NCBI GenBank assembly: GCA_902780985.1
Contig: CACZHN010000100.1
Coordinates: forward strand, 1-17,043
Length of the DNA stretch: 17,043 nt
Direction: 5' to 3'
DNA from: an uncultured Lachnospiraceae bacterium
GTDB taxonomy: Bacteria; Bacillota_A; Clostridia; Lachnospirales; Lachnospiraceae
A program made the translations under genes and the position numbers. This document shows positions 6,260-14,336 of this stretch, piece after piece. Within the stretch, counting starts at the first letter, position 1. Every line of letters begins with the position of its first letter. The notes beneath the pieces were generated by a model, which did not search any database, had not been told where the DNA came from, and saw only the letters and a program-made list of their open reading frames with translations.

Positions 6260-8719
6260 ATGGGAAAAAAGAGGAAAAAGCTCGCTCTCTTCGTAGGGCA
6301 GGCTGACGAAAGTTTGCAGAGACGTTTCATAACGGGGGTTACAAAGCAGGCATTCAGAATAAACAAGGATGTCTGTATTTTTTCTATGTACAAAAAGTAT
6401 CAGGATACGGCTGAACGTGATAAGGGTGAATCGAATATATTCACTCTGGCCAATCCTGATTTTTTTGATGGGATCATAATTCTGAAAGATACCATCCAGA
6501 CCCCGAATGCGGCAGATGAACTGGAGAAACGTCTGAATAAAACCTATAAAGGTCCGGTACTTGTGGTGGACCTTGAAAGTAAGTATTACGACAGCGTTTT
6601 TATCGACAGTTATACACCTGTAAAGGAACTGACGGATCATCTTATCGAGGTTCACGGGCTGACGGATATCGCATTTCTGACGGGCAAGAAAAAGCACCGT
6701 CATTCCATCGAGAGAATGAATGCATTTCTGAAGTCCATGAAGAATCACGGTCTTGAAGTGCCTGAAGACAGGATAATCGAGGGTGACTTCTGGTATGAAA
6801 GCGGCGAGCTGTGTCTGGATTATCTTCTGAACTGCGGCAAGCCTCTTCCGGAGGCGGTGGTCACCGCAAATGATGCCATGGCCATCGGTCTGTGCAAGGC
6901 CATGGAGGAGAAGGGACTCAGAGTTCCGGAAGATATGATTGTTGTGGGCGCGGATTCCAACGAAGAAGGTCAGACCAGCCCGAAGATCGTTACCTCATAC
7001 ATTTCACCGGGAGAAGAACTGGGAGAATTCGCAGTAGGTGCGCTGGAGGATATAAGGCTGGGACGTAAGCCGATGCATTTCGAAGGAAGAGCCCGGCTGC
7101 TTCTCGGAGAAACCTGCGGATGTATGAAAGCATCGGTTTCCGATTTCAGCGTGAAGCGTGAGAAATGGGGCACCGACATTTCCGAAGAGGGATTCTTCTC
7201 GGTAAACAATTCCATGAGAGAAAATGTACTGATGCAGACGGATGTGATGGGATACATCAGTACGGTTTATTCCTATGCCTATCAGATAAGCGGCGCGGAG
7301 AGTTTTCACCTGTGCCTGGTGGACAATATCTGTCAGATGGGCCGCGTGGATATGCCGAGGAACGAAGGATATCCGAGGAAGATGATTCATGCCATAAGAT
7401 ACAACCGCAGCAACCGCGATTGTATGGTAAGCATTGAGGATATATTTGAAACAAAGCAGATGCTGCCTGAGTTATCGACCTATACGGATGATCCGCAGGC
7501 TTACTTTTTCACGCCGATCTTCTACGAGAATTCGTGTTTCGGCTATGCGGTGCTCAGTTACGGCAGTGTTCCGCGAAGCCTGGATAAACTGTATAACAGG
7601 TGGATCAAGATCGTGGCTCTCGGACTGGAAAGTCTCCGAAGGAACATGGTGATAAAGGAGCTTCGGGACAAGCTCAGTGAGATAAAGACCGCGAAGTTCG
7701 CAAAGCTGGATGCGGAGTATGAGAACCTTACCGCTACCGAGAAAGCGGACTATGATCTGGTGGATGAGATAATCAGGAGAAATCTTCTGGATTATGCATT
7801 CCAGCCGATCGTCAGCGCGGTGGACGGAAGTATATATTCCTATGAAGCTCTTATGAGAGCGGGAACCAGAAGAAAGGTTACGCCGCTGGTGATCCTTAAG
7901 TATGCGGGCATGCAGGGTAAATTCTCGAATATCGAGAGCGCGACGTTCCTGAATGTTATGGATATAATTGCGGCAAACAAGGATCGCCTCGGAAATGCAA
8001 AGGTTTTCATAAACAGTATTCCGGGTGTAAAAGCCGAGAACTTTGATGAGATAACCAGAAAACTGGAGGAAAATGCCGACAGGATAGTTGTGGAGCTTAC
8101 GGAAGAGGCTCAGCTCGGAGATAATGATCTGGATGAGCTGAAGAGATTCTACGGCGGAATGAATATCGAGATTGCGGTTGACGATTACGGAACCGGTTAT
8201 TCCAATATCAGCAACCTGCTGAGATACATGCCGAATTACGTAAAGATCGACAGGTCACTGCTCAGCGAGATTCAGAATAAACCGCAGAAGCAGCATTTCG
8301 TAAGAGAGATAATAGAGTTCTGTCACAGCAACGGCATCAAGGCTCTGGCGGAAGGAATTGAAACCTCGGAGGAAATGAGGACGGTCATTCATCTGGGCGT
8401 CGATCTCCTGCAGGGATTCTATACCGGACATCCTGAACTCGAGTTTATCGGAAGAATAGATGAGAAGATCATAAGCGAGATAAAGAGTTATTATCAGGAG
8501 AAGAGTGACGGCAAGACAAAGCAGATCTTCATTGCAGGCAAGACCAACAGAATATCCCTTCAGAATATTGTTAAGGACGAGTATACCGATATCGTCGTCG
8601 GCGAAGACGGCATGGTCTATAATTGTAATCTTCTCCAATATCAAGAACAGGCCGTGTATAGAGCTTGGCGAGAATTCGGATGTAACTCTGGCAATCGAGG
8701 GAAACAATGTGCTTCATGA
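6260..8719 (+). CDS. LacI-type sensor / EAL c-di-GMP phosphodiesterase (C-terminus frameshifted)
   Basis: As read, the product is 819 aa and cytoplasmic. Residues 7-290 form a periplasmic-binding-protein type I fold as in LacI/GalR regulators (VTANDAMAIGLCKAMEEKGL at 201-220, then VPEDMIVVGAD), but without the DNA-binding helices. Residues about 310-460 look like a GAF-type middle domain, followed by a coiled linker. The EAL domain spans about 505-745 with all key residues: E529 in EALMR, N585, E612, D641-D642 in DDYGTG, K662, E698 and Q718. It should therefore hydrolyse c-di-GMP to pGpG, with a small ligand probably sensed by the N-terminal domain. The last ~28 residues (from about 8634) look like out-of-frame sequence: the +1 frame continues a domain that this protein seems to have carried. 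Sensor-EAL fusions of this kind are typical of Lachnospiraceae. Confidence 0.88.
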   Translation: MGKKRKKLALFVGQADESLQRRFITGVTKQAFRINKDVCIFSMYKKYQDTAERDKGESNIFTLANPDFFDGIIILKDTIQTPNAADELEKRLNKTYKGPVLVVDLESKYYDSVFIDSYTPVKELTDHLIEVHGLTDIAFLTGKKKHRHSIERMNAFLKSMKNHGLEVPEDRIIEGDFWYESGELCLDYLLNCGKPLPEAVVTANDAMAIGLCKAMEEKGLRVPEDMIVVGADSNEEGQTSPKIVTSYISPGEELGEFAVGALEDIRLGRKPMHFEGRARLLLGETCGCMKASVSDFSVKREKWGTDISEEGFFSVNNSMRENVLMQTDVMGYISTVYSYAYQISGAESFHLCLVDNICQMGRVDMPRNEGYPRKMIHAIRYNRSNRDCMVSIEDIFETKQMLPELSTYTDDPQAYFFTPIFYENSCFGYAVLSYGSVPRSLDKLYNRWIKIVALGLESLRRNMVIKELRDKLSEIKTAKFAKLDAEYENLTATEKADYDLVDEIIRRNLLDYAFQPIVSAVDGSIYSYEALMRAGTRRKVTPLVILKYAGMQGKFSNIESATFLNVMDIIAANKDRLGNAKVFINSIPGVKAENFDEITRKLEENADRIVVELTEEAQLGDNDLDELKRFYGGMNIEIAVDDYGTGYSNISNLLRYMPNYVKIDRSLLSEIQNKPQKQHFVREIIEFCHSNGIKALAEGIETSEEMRTVIHLGVDLLQGFYTGHPELEFIGRIDEKIISEIKSYYQEKSDGKTKQIFIAGKTNRISLQNIVKDEYTDIVVGEDGMVYNCNLLQYQEQAVYRAWREFGCNSGNRGKQCAS

Positions 8720-9506
8720 TGCCGGAATACTGGTTCCGGAATCGGCGAGATTTACGCTGGAAGGCGACGGTGAGCTGACCATCAATCTGAACAATCAGCA
8801 GTTCTACGGAATAGGAAACAATCTTTCGAGTACTCACGGTGAGATCAATATCATGCTTGAGGGAACTCTGAATATTAACGGAAGAGGAACCAACGGAATC
8901 TGTATAGGCTCCGGAAATGGCGGAAAGATCAACGTTCTCGGAGGAGATATATATCTTGTAAATAACGGAGGCGAAGGTGTATGCATCGGTTCGTATAAAT
9001 CCGATTCGGACCTGAATATCTCCAACTGCAGTATAAATATGGATGTATCCCTGAACAAGGGCGTAGGTATCGGTTCTATCGAAGGATCGACCACGATAAG
9101 CACTTCCCAGTGCTCCTGCAGCTTCACCGGAGACGGACTTGAAGTAGTTGGCTTCGGAACGATCAAGGGAGAAAGAAGCACCATAAATATCTACAACTCT
9201 CTGGCAGAGTTTGATATAGGCGGTGACAGATCCATAGCGATAGGTGCTATGGACGGTCAGACGGAAGCAGATGTAAGGATAGCATCCGTACGTGTTAAGA
9301 GCGCCGGAAAAGAGGCACTTGCCTTCGGCGGATATAATGAAAACTCCAGGATTAAACTTACCGGTGTGGATACGAGAGTCGAACTTCACAACTCCATCGG
9401 AAAAGACACAATGGCACCGGACGATGCCATCGAGATCGTAAACGGACGATGCAAGATCAAGGTAAACGATGAAGAAATAGAGCGTCAGCTGGTATATAAA
9501 TTCTAA
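8631..9506 (+). pseudogene. Detached C-terminal beta-helix (carbohydrate-binding-like) domain of the EAL protein
   Basis: This open frame is +1 to the EAL gene and contains about 290 convincing residues from SNIKNRPCIELGENSDVTL to the stop at 9504-9506. It is rich in G, N, S, I and V and repeats a rung-like pattern: GIGNN, CIGSG, CIGSY, GIGSI, VVGFG, AIGAM and AFGGY, spaced about 28-48 residues. That fits a right-handed parallel beta-helix such as the carbohydrate-binding-like domains of Firmicutes. It has no start of its own: the only upstream start (GTG 8505) would first need ~40 residues read out of frame through EAL coding sequence, and the first in-frame ATG is near 8853, inside the helix. 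A single-base change around 8612-8640 (for example one extra C in CTCCA) would join the two into one 1082-residue protein. Confidence 0.7.
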
Positions 9507-9573
9507 ATGGCACCCGGGGACGGGGGTTGAGTATTCAAAATGAATACTCGACCCCCGTCCCCGGGTGTCATTT
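9505..9573. repeat. 32-bp GC-rich inverted repeat, possible REP-like element and bidirectional terminator
   Basis: Arms 9505-9536 and 9542-9573 around loop AAAAT pair along 32 positions; the only two non-Watson-Crick positions are G-U type. The arm core is CACCCGGGGACGGGGG followed by TTGAGTATTC, far more GC-rich than its surroundings. It starts inside the stop codon of the beta-helix frame and ends in TTTT, so it can terminate transcription. Such long, almost perfect palindromes in intergenic DNA are often dispersed REP-like repeats mobilised by IS200-type (RAYT) transposases; that link is inference, as no transposase or second copy is in the window. Confidence 0.75.
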
Positions 9574-9703
9574 TGCAGTTCACGACAATTAGTCAACCGT
9601 TTACAACAGGTTTTCCGTATTTTCAGAAATTTTCCTTTATTATCACGATGTGTGATGACCAAGTGGGTGGTAACCATATTTGAAGAGAGTGAGGAAGGTT
9701 AAA

Positions 9704-9868
9704 ATGCTTGTAGTTCAAAACGATTTTGCCAAACAGACGATGGACAGAATCTGGGACGAGTATAAGACGAAACATGGAAAAGGCACAGGAAGACCTATAC
9801 CGCGAACCAGAAAAAAGAATATTGAAAAAGCAATTAAGAAAGGTTCGGAGGTAAAGAATAATGATTAA
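9704..9868 (+). CDS. Small basic protein of unknown function, overlapping the lipoprotein gene
   Basis: This 54-aa protein starts at ATG 9704, chosen because GAGGAAGG lies about 6 nt upstream; the in-frame TTG at 9680 has none. Its last 8 nt overlap the start of the DUF885 gene, whose GGAGG lies inside this frame, so the two are probably translationally coupled. It has an acidic/aromatic first half (QTMDRIWDEYKTKHG) and a strongly basic second half (GRPIPRTRKKNIEKAIKKG), with no signal or membrane segment. I do not recognise a family. It may be a nucleic-acid or protein-binding factor, or a leader peptide that couples translation. Confidence 0.6.
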   Translation: MLVVQNDFAKQTMDRIWDEYKTKHGKGTGRPIPRTRKKNIEKAIKKGSEVKNND

Positions 9869-11765
9869 GAAGATATATAAGAAAACGCTTGGAATCGTCC
9901 TTGCGGCTGCTATGATGCTTTCAATAGCAGGCTGCGGCAGTAAAGAAAAGGAAGTGAAGACAGACAGTACTACAGCTATTGAGGTGAGCGACAATACACA
10001 GAACGTTGAGGCAACTCAGGCAGCAACCGAAGCAGTAGTAACAACAGCATATGCTCAGACAGAGAATGAAGAGTTTGAGAAGTACATCATGGATGCCTTT
10101 AAAGAAGACATTATGTCCAGTACTTCCAGCTATCATCAGAATGTAAAGGATCTTTCAAGTTTCGGAATCGAAAGACCTACGGAAGCATATTGGATGAAAG
10201 AGATACCGACAGGAACTGCTGAGGAAATTATTGCGGCTGAGCAGAAAAAGGTTCAGGACAGATATGACAGACTCATGACTTTCGAGAATGCAGAGCTTAC
10301 GGAAGAAGAATATTTTACATTCCTTACGGAGAAGGCGGATCTGGAGCTTGCTCTTAAGTCTTACGAATATCCTGAATTTTTGGAAATGTTTTCTACAGGA
10401 AGAGGTATTCAGTCACAGGTAGGTTCGTTTTTTGCGGAATATAAGCTTAATGACAAGCAGGATGTGGAAGATTATCTGACACTTATGGAGAAATTCCCTG
10501 AATACGTTGATTACTGTGTTACGATCGAAAACTGGAACGCCGACCGCGGATATGCTATGCAGGATATAACAGCCGACGCTGTTATAGATCAGTGTAAATT
10601 GTTCCTTGAAGATAAAGAAAATCATTATCTGCTTCAGGAATTCGATAACAAGATGGCAGAGGCCGATTTTCTTTCCGATGATGAAAAGGCTGAATATAAG
10701 GACAGAGCAAAAGAAGCAATACAGTATGTTTTTGAAGGAATCGAAACCATTCAGAAGACAGTAGAAGGCAATAAGGGTAAGGCATCCGTTCAGGGTGGTC
10801 TGGCAAAATATGAAAGAGGTAAGGATTACTACAATGACTATATAATCCCTTACTATGCAAGCTGCCACAGAACAGGTGATGAAATTATCGTTGATTTTGA
10901 AACCAGGATGGATCAGATCATGTCCGAAATGGGTATGATAGCACAGAGTAATCCTGAAGCAGCACAGTATTTCCAGGAAAATGCAGCAACAGCTTTTTCG
11001 GAATTCGATGCAAACGAAGTTCCGGATGCAATCGAAGCTTTAAAGAAGGAAACTATGGCTGATTATCCGGAACTGCCGGATATCAAGTATAAAGCATCCT
11101 ATCTTTCTCAGGTCCTTTCGGATGTAATGAGCAGCTACATGGCATATTATTCACATCCGGCTTATGATGACCTGGATAACAACATAATCAGAGTAAGTTT
11201 AAATCATCCGGAAAACAAATGGCTTTCCCTTTCACATGAGGGATGTCCGGGACATATGTATCAGTTCAATTATCTTATGTCAACTGACCCGAATCCTTTA
11301 AGAAAGAAGGCGTATAACCTGGGATACCTTGAAGGATGGGCAGTATATGCAAGTTACAATACATACGATGAGTTTGATTTCCCGAATACAGACGAAGATG
11401 ATGCTGTTGCAAGACTGTTCTATCTGAATACGGAATTAGGTTATCTGGCACAGGCAAGAATGGATCTCGGAATCAACTATGAAGGCTGGGATGTACAGGG
11501 TATTGCCGATTATATGACTGCCAGAGGCTGGGATGCAACCATGGCAGAGCAGAATTACAATACATTTTCAGTAAATACGGTAGGACTCTATCTCAGCTAC
11601 ACAGAAGGTTATTATCAGATGCTTGGTATGAGAGAGTATGCTGAAAAAGAACTGGGAAGCAAGTTTGATGTAGTTGAATACCATAAGGTCATTCTTTCTG
11701 CAGGAAACTGCATGTACGAAGAACTTAAGACAAAGGTTGATGAGTATATCGACGCAAATAAGTAA
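9861..11765 (+). CDS. DUF885-family metallopeptidase-like lipoprotein
   Basis: This 634-aa protein begins with a lipoprotein signal: a KKIYKK basic start, a hydrophobic stretch and a lipobox ending LSIAGC with Cys25 as the lipidated residue. A T/E/A-rich linker follows (about 30-65). The DUF885 (COG4805) signatures are present: HEGCPGH at 459-465, equivalent to the family's HEAVPGH zinc-ligand motif, and EGWAVY from Glu491, matching EGWALY. It is therefore probably a zinc peptidase on the outer face of the membrane, degrading peptides for uptake; activity has not been shown for most members. ATG 9861 has GGAGG 9 nt upstream. It is preceded by and overlaps the 54-aa gene and is followed by two hairpins. 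Confidence 0.88.
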   Translation: MIKKIYKKTLGIVLAAAMMLSIAGCGSKEKEVKTDSTTAIEVSDNTQNVEATQAATEAVVTTAYAQTENEEFEKYIMDAFKEDIMSSTSSYHQNVKDLSSFGIERPTEAYWMKEIPTGTAEEIIAAEQKKVQDRYDRLMTFENAELTEEEYFTFLTEKADLELALKSYEYPEFLEMFSTGRGIQSQVGSFFAEYKLNDKQDVEDYLTLMEKFPEYVDYCVTIENWNADRGYAMQDITADAVIDQCKLFLEDKENHYLLQEFDNKMAEADFLSDDEKAEYKDRAKEAIQYVFEGIETIQKTVEGNKGKASVQGGLAKYERGKDYYNDYIIPYYASCHRTGDEIIVDFETRMDQIMSEMGMIAQSNPEAAQYFQENAATAFSEFDANEVPDAIEALKKETMADYPELPDIKYKASYLSQVLSDVMSSYMAYYSHPAYDDLDNNIIRVSLNHPENKWLSLSHEGCPGHMYQFNYLMSTDPNPLRKKAYNLGYLEGWAVYASYNTYDEFDFPNTDEDDAVARLFYLNTELGYLAQARMDLGINYEGWDVQGIADYMTARGWDATMAEQNYNTFSVNTVGLYLSYTEGYYQMLGMREYAEKELGSKFDVVEYHKVILSAGNCMYEELKTKVDEYIDANK

Positions 11766-11793
11766 TATACATTTAAAACAGCCCACGATATAT

Positions 11794-11815
11794 GTGCCCG
11801 GGTTTACCCGGACAC
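11794..11815 (+). repeat. Short hairpin after the DUF885 gene
   Basis: GTGCCCGGG and CCCGGACAC arms pair around TTTA with one mismatch. No U-tract follows, so it is not a typical terminator by itself. It may protect the 3' end of the message or act with the larger hairpin 20 nt downstream. Confidence 0.5.
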
Positions 11816-11833
11816 TTCATACCATATCCTAAC

Positions 11834-11877
11834 AGACCCCCCTGGCGAAAGGTTTGACCTCCCGCCCAGGGGGGTCT
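11834..11877 (+). terminator. Probable terminator of the DUF885 unit
   Basis: A 12-bp G/C stem pairs AGACCCCCCTGG (11834-11845) with CCAGGGGGGTCT (11866-11877), with a further GGT/ACC pairing inside the loop. The U-tract downstream is weak (ATACTATTT), so termination is likely but not certain. The stem is symmetrical and could also work on the other strand. Confidence 0.6.
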
Positions 11878-11932
11878 ATACTATTTATGTGACCTGATGA
11901 ACAGATATTAATTCTTTACGGAGTTTACTATT

Positions 11933-12622
11933 ATGCGTATTGCAGTCTGCGACGATGAATCCAGAATAACCGAAGAAATCCTTCGAAGGATAAATACCCG
12001 TTTCTCCGGCTGTGAGGCGGCAGGCTTCTGCAGCGGCAGTGCTCTTCTGGACAGCATAAACGAAACGGAATACGATGTTATTCTACTCGATATAGATATG
12101 CCGGAGATAAGCGGCCTGGACGTGGCCGGACGTATCCAGTCGAAGGAGAGAAGACCGCTGATCATTTTCGTCACAGGCCATGACGAGCTGGTGTATGACA
12201 GTCTTCAGCTGCATCCCTTCGGCTTTGTCAGAAAGTCCCACATGGATAAGGAACTGATAAAGACCCTGGAAGACGCAATCCTTGAAATCTCATCGAGGGA
12301 TAAGCATTTCTGCTTTCATTCCGCTGCGGGAGATATCAGGCTGAACCTGAAGGATATACTTTACTTCGAAGCGGACGGAAATTATATCAAGGTCATGACC
12401 GCAGGTGATGAATACAGATTCAGAGAGACCATGCAGGCTCTGGAAAACACCCTGTCCGGAGACGGATTCGTAAGAGTTCATAAAGGATTTCTCGTGAATC
12501 AGGAAGCCGTAAAGATAATCAATTCGGACAAATGTATTCTCACGGATGACACAGAAGTCCCGATGGGAAGAAGCTTCGCGGAAGAAGCAAGAAGAAAACT
12601 GATGAGAGGTATGCTTAGGTGA
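11933..12622 (+). CDS. LytTR-family response regulator
   Basis: This 229-aa protein has an N-terminal receiver domain (1-120): acidic pair D8-D9 in CDDE, phospho-acceptor D53 in LLDIDMP, a Thr in VTGHDE and a Lys near 100. The C-terminal LytTR DNA-binding domain (about 130-226) carries the marks LYFEADGNYIKV, FRETMQALE and FVRVHKGFLVN. Such regulators bind direct repeats upstream of target genes. ATG 11933 is preceded by CGGAG at a 9-nt spacing. The stop overlaps the kinase start by 4 nt, so both are made together. It probably controls the ABC operon downstream, its own promoter, or both. Confidence 0.93.
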   Translation: MRIAVCDDESRITEEILRRINTRFSGCEAAGFCSGSALLDSINETEYDVILLDIDMPEISGLDVAGRIQSKERRPLIIFVTGHDELVYDSLQLHPFGFVRKSHMDKELIKTLEDAILEISSRDKHFCFHSAAGDIRLNLKDILYFEADGNYIKVMTAGDEYRFRETMQALENTLSGDGFVRVHKGFLVNQEAVKIINSDKCILTDDTEVPMGRSFAEEARRKLMRGMLR

Positions 12623-13344
12623 TCGGTAAAAGAAGCGCGCAGGAAAAACAGTACGAAGAACTTCTGAAAAAGTACGACGGGCTTTTTTCGGAAAATGCGG
12701 AACTGAAATATGAGCTGAGTGAGATAAAAGTAAATACCGACAATATCGAAAAGCAGGATGAGGAAATCCATAAGCTGCATGAAAGCATGCGCAGCATAAA
12801 GCATGATATGAAGAACCATCTTATGGTGACGCTCTCGTATCTGAACGACGGTGACACCGAGGCTGCCAAGACATACATTTCCGGAATACTCAATAAGCTG
12901 AATGCAATCCACAGCTATATCGAGACCGGTAATTCTCTTCTGAACCATATCCTGAACGACAAGCTCACTGCGGCCAGAGAGAAGAATATAGACATTAAAG
13001 CAGAGGTGGAGAATCTGGCTTTCGCAAAGATGGAAAGTATGGATTTTTCCGCGCTTTTTTCCAATATGCTGGATAATGCCATTGAAGCAAGCCTCGGAGA
13101 GGAAAGTCCCGAGATAGTTGTGAAGGTGGCAAAAGCCAGAGAGTATGAGACCATCGTCGTAAAGAACCGCATATCGTCATCGGTTCTGGAGGCGAATCCG
13201 GACCTCAACACAACCAAAGAAGATTCGGAAAATCACGGCAGAGGTATCTCCCAGATCAGAAGCATAACCGGCAGATATAACGGCATGTGCGACTTCTACG
13301 AGGAGGACGGATACTTCGTCAGCTGTGCGTTTATCCCTGTATAG
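12619..13344 (+). CDS. Soluble GHKL-type (AgrC-like) sensor histidine kinase
   Basis: This 241-aa kinase starts at GTG 12619, overlapping the regulator's stop (GTGA). Residues about 8-58 are charged and heptad-like, a probable coiled coil. The phospho-accepting box is SIKHDMKNHL with His62. The ATP-binding domain shows the N-box LDNAIEAS (about 151-158) and the G-box HGRGISQI (about 206-213). AgrC-type kinases normally have five to seven membrane helices at the N-terminus. Here there are none, so the stimulus must be intracellular or come through a partner, possibly the permeases encoded in the same cluster. The lack of an N-terminal hydrophobic stretch is clear from the sequence; the partner is inference. 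Confidence 0.9.
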   Translation: MIGKRSAQEKQYEELLKKYDGLFSENAELKYELSEIKVNTDNIEKQDEEIHKLHESMRSIKHDMKNHLMVTLSYLNDGDTEAAKTYISGILNKLNAIHSYIETGNSLLNHILNDKLTAAREKNIDIKAEVENLAFAKMESMDFSALFSNMLDNAIEASLGEESPEIVVKVAKAREYETIVVKNRISSSVLEANPDLNTTKEDSENHGRGISQIRSITGRYNGMCDFYEEDGYFVSCAFIPV

Positions 13345-13361
13345 ATACCGTTTATCCCATT

Positions 13362-13386
13362 CCCTTGTAAATGCATTTTACAAGGG
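13362..13386 (+). promoter_or_regulatory. 10-bp inverted repeat between kinase and ABC genes
   Basis: CCCTTGTAAA and TTTACAAGGG pair perfectly around TGCAT in the 65-nt gap before the ABC gene. No U-tract follows, so it is a poor terminator. It may be an operator or an RNA hairpin that sets the relative expression of the two-component and transporter genes. Confidence 0.45.
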
Positions 13387-13409
13387 ATATTGTTACTTAT
13401 GAGGTTGAT

Positions 13410-14336
13410 ATGATCAATATTGAAAATGTATCCAAGTTCATAATCAGAGACATCTCACTCCACATTCCGAAGAGAGAAGTTACGGGACTTATCGGAGCCA
13501 CCGGATCCGGAAAGACCACACTTGTAAGACTGGCATCGGGGCTTCTCCTGCCGGATCGTGGGAGAGTAAGTGTCATGGGGCATGAACCCGTAAGTTTCAA
13601 GGGGAAATTCGGTTCACGGCTCAGCGTGCTGATATCCGGAGTGAAGTCTTTAAGCGACGAAGAAACCGCAGTCTCGGCACTGGATGGGCTTCGTATCATT
13701 TACGGGATACCTAAGAATGAGTATGAAAAGCGGTACCGCAAGCTGGCAGAACGATTCGACTTTTCATCTTATGAAAACGAAAGGCTGAAGGGATTGTCGG
13801 TGGGACAGCGCAGGAGAGTGGAACTGGCGGGAGCCTTCCTCACAGAGCCGGAGCTTATGATCCTGGATGAACCGGAAGTCGGACTGGACGAATTCGGAAA
13901 ACAGGCGTTGGAAGAAATCATCAAAGAAAAGACCGGTGAAGGGATGACACTTCTCATCACATCACACAACATGGCTGAGATATCAAATATCTGTACGCGC
14001 ATCGCGGTGCTTTCCAAGGGAGACCTTATCTTTTACGGAAGTGAGGATGCACTGAGAAGCAGATACCAGCCTATCAATACACTGACGGTGAGCTTTGACG
14101 GGAACATTCCCAACATCGATGACCTTCCGATAGTCAGATACAGACTGGAAGGAAATACGGCAAGCTACGAGTATAACTCAATGTACATTACGGCATCGGA
14201 AGTACTGGATGTCATCATGAAGCAGACAAGGATAACGGACATCAATATTAAGAAACCTGACCTCGAGCAGATTATCATCAATATGCGGAAGTCGGAGGGA
14301 AAAGATGAGTTTTATCGAAGTAGAAAACATCAGTAA
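13410..14336 (+). CDS. ABC transporter ATP-binding protein with atypical Q-loop
   Basis: This 308-aa ATPase starts at ATG 13410, with GAGG 5 nt upstream; the in-frame ATG at 13371 lies in the hairpin and lacks a site. Walker A is GATGSGKT (29-36), the signature LSVGQ (129-133), Walker B LMILDEP with Glu154, and the switch His is H186. At the Q-loop, aligned with GQKSQL in the next ATPase, it reads SGVKSL, so the usual Gln is absent. The C-terminal ~90 residues end with DINIKKPDLEQIII, matching DINIAEPDIESIIR in the second ATPase, so the two are paralogues. The gene overlaps the next by 32 nt, which implies tight coupling and a likely heterodimer. Confidence 0.88.
   Translation: MINIENVSKFIIRDISLHIPKREVTGLIGATGSGKTTLVRLASGLLLPDRGRVSVMGHEPVSFKGKFGSRLSVLISGVKSLSDEETAVSALDGLRIIYGIPKNEYEKRYRKLAERFDFSSYENERLKGLSVGQRRRVELAGAFLTEPELMILDEPEVGLDEFGKQALEEIIKEKTGEGMTLLITSHNMAEISNICTRIAVLSKGDLIFYGSEDALRSRYQPINTLTVSFDGNIPNIDDLPIVRYRLEGNTASYEYNSMYITASEVLDVIMKQTRITDINIKKPDLEQIIINMRKSEGKDEFYRSRKHQ

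Noticed and set aside
8571..9677. A 368-codon open frame on the minus strand opposite the beta-helix domain
   Set aside because: It is the antisense shadow of a repeat-rich coding region, crosses the terminal palindrome and shows no recognisable domain or ribosome binding site.
11241..11256. Classical HExxH zinc protease motif in the lipoprotein
   Set aside because: The spacing is HEGCPGH, the DUF885 form, not the HExxH of thermolysin-like enzymes.
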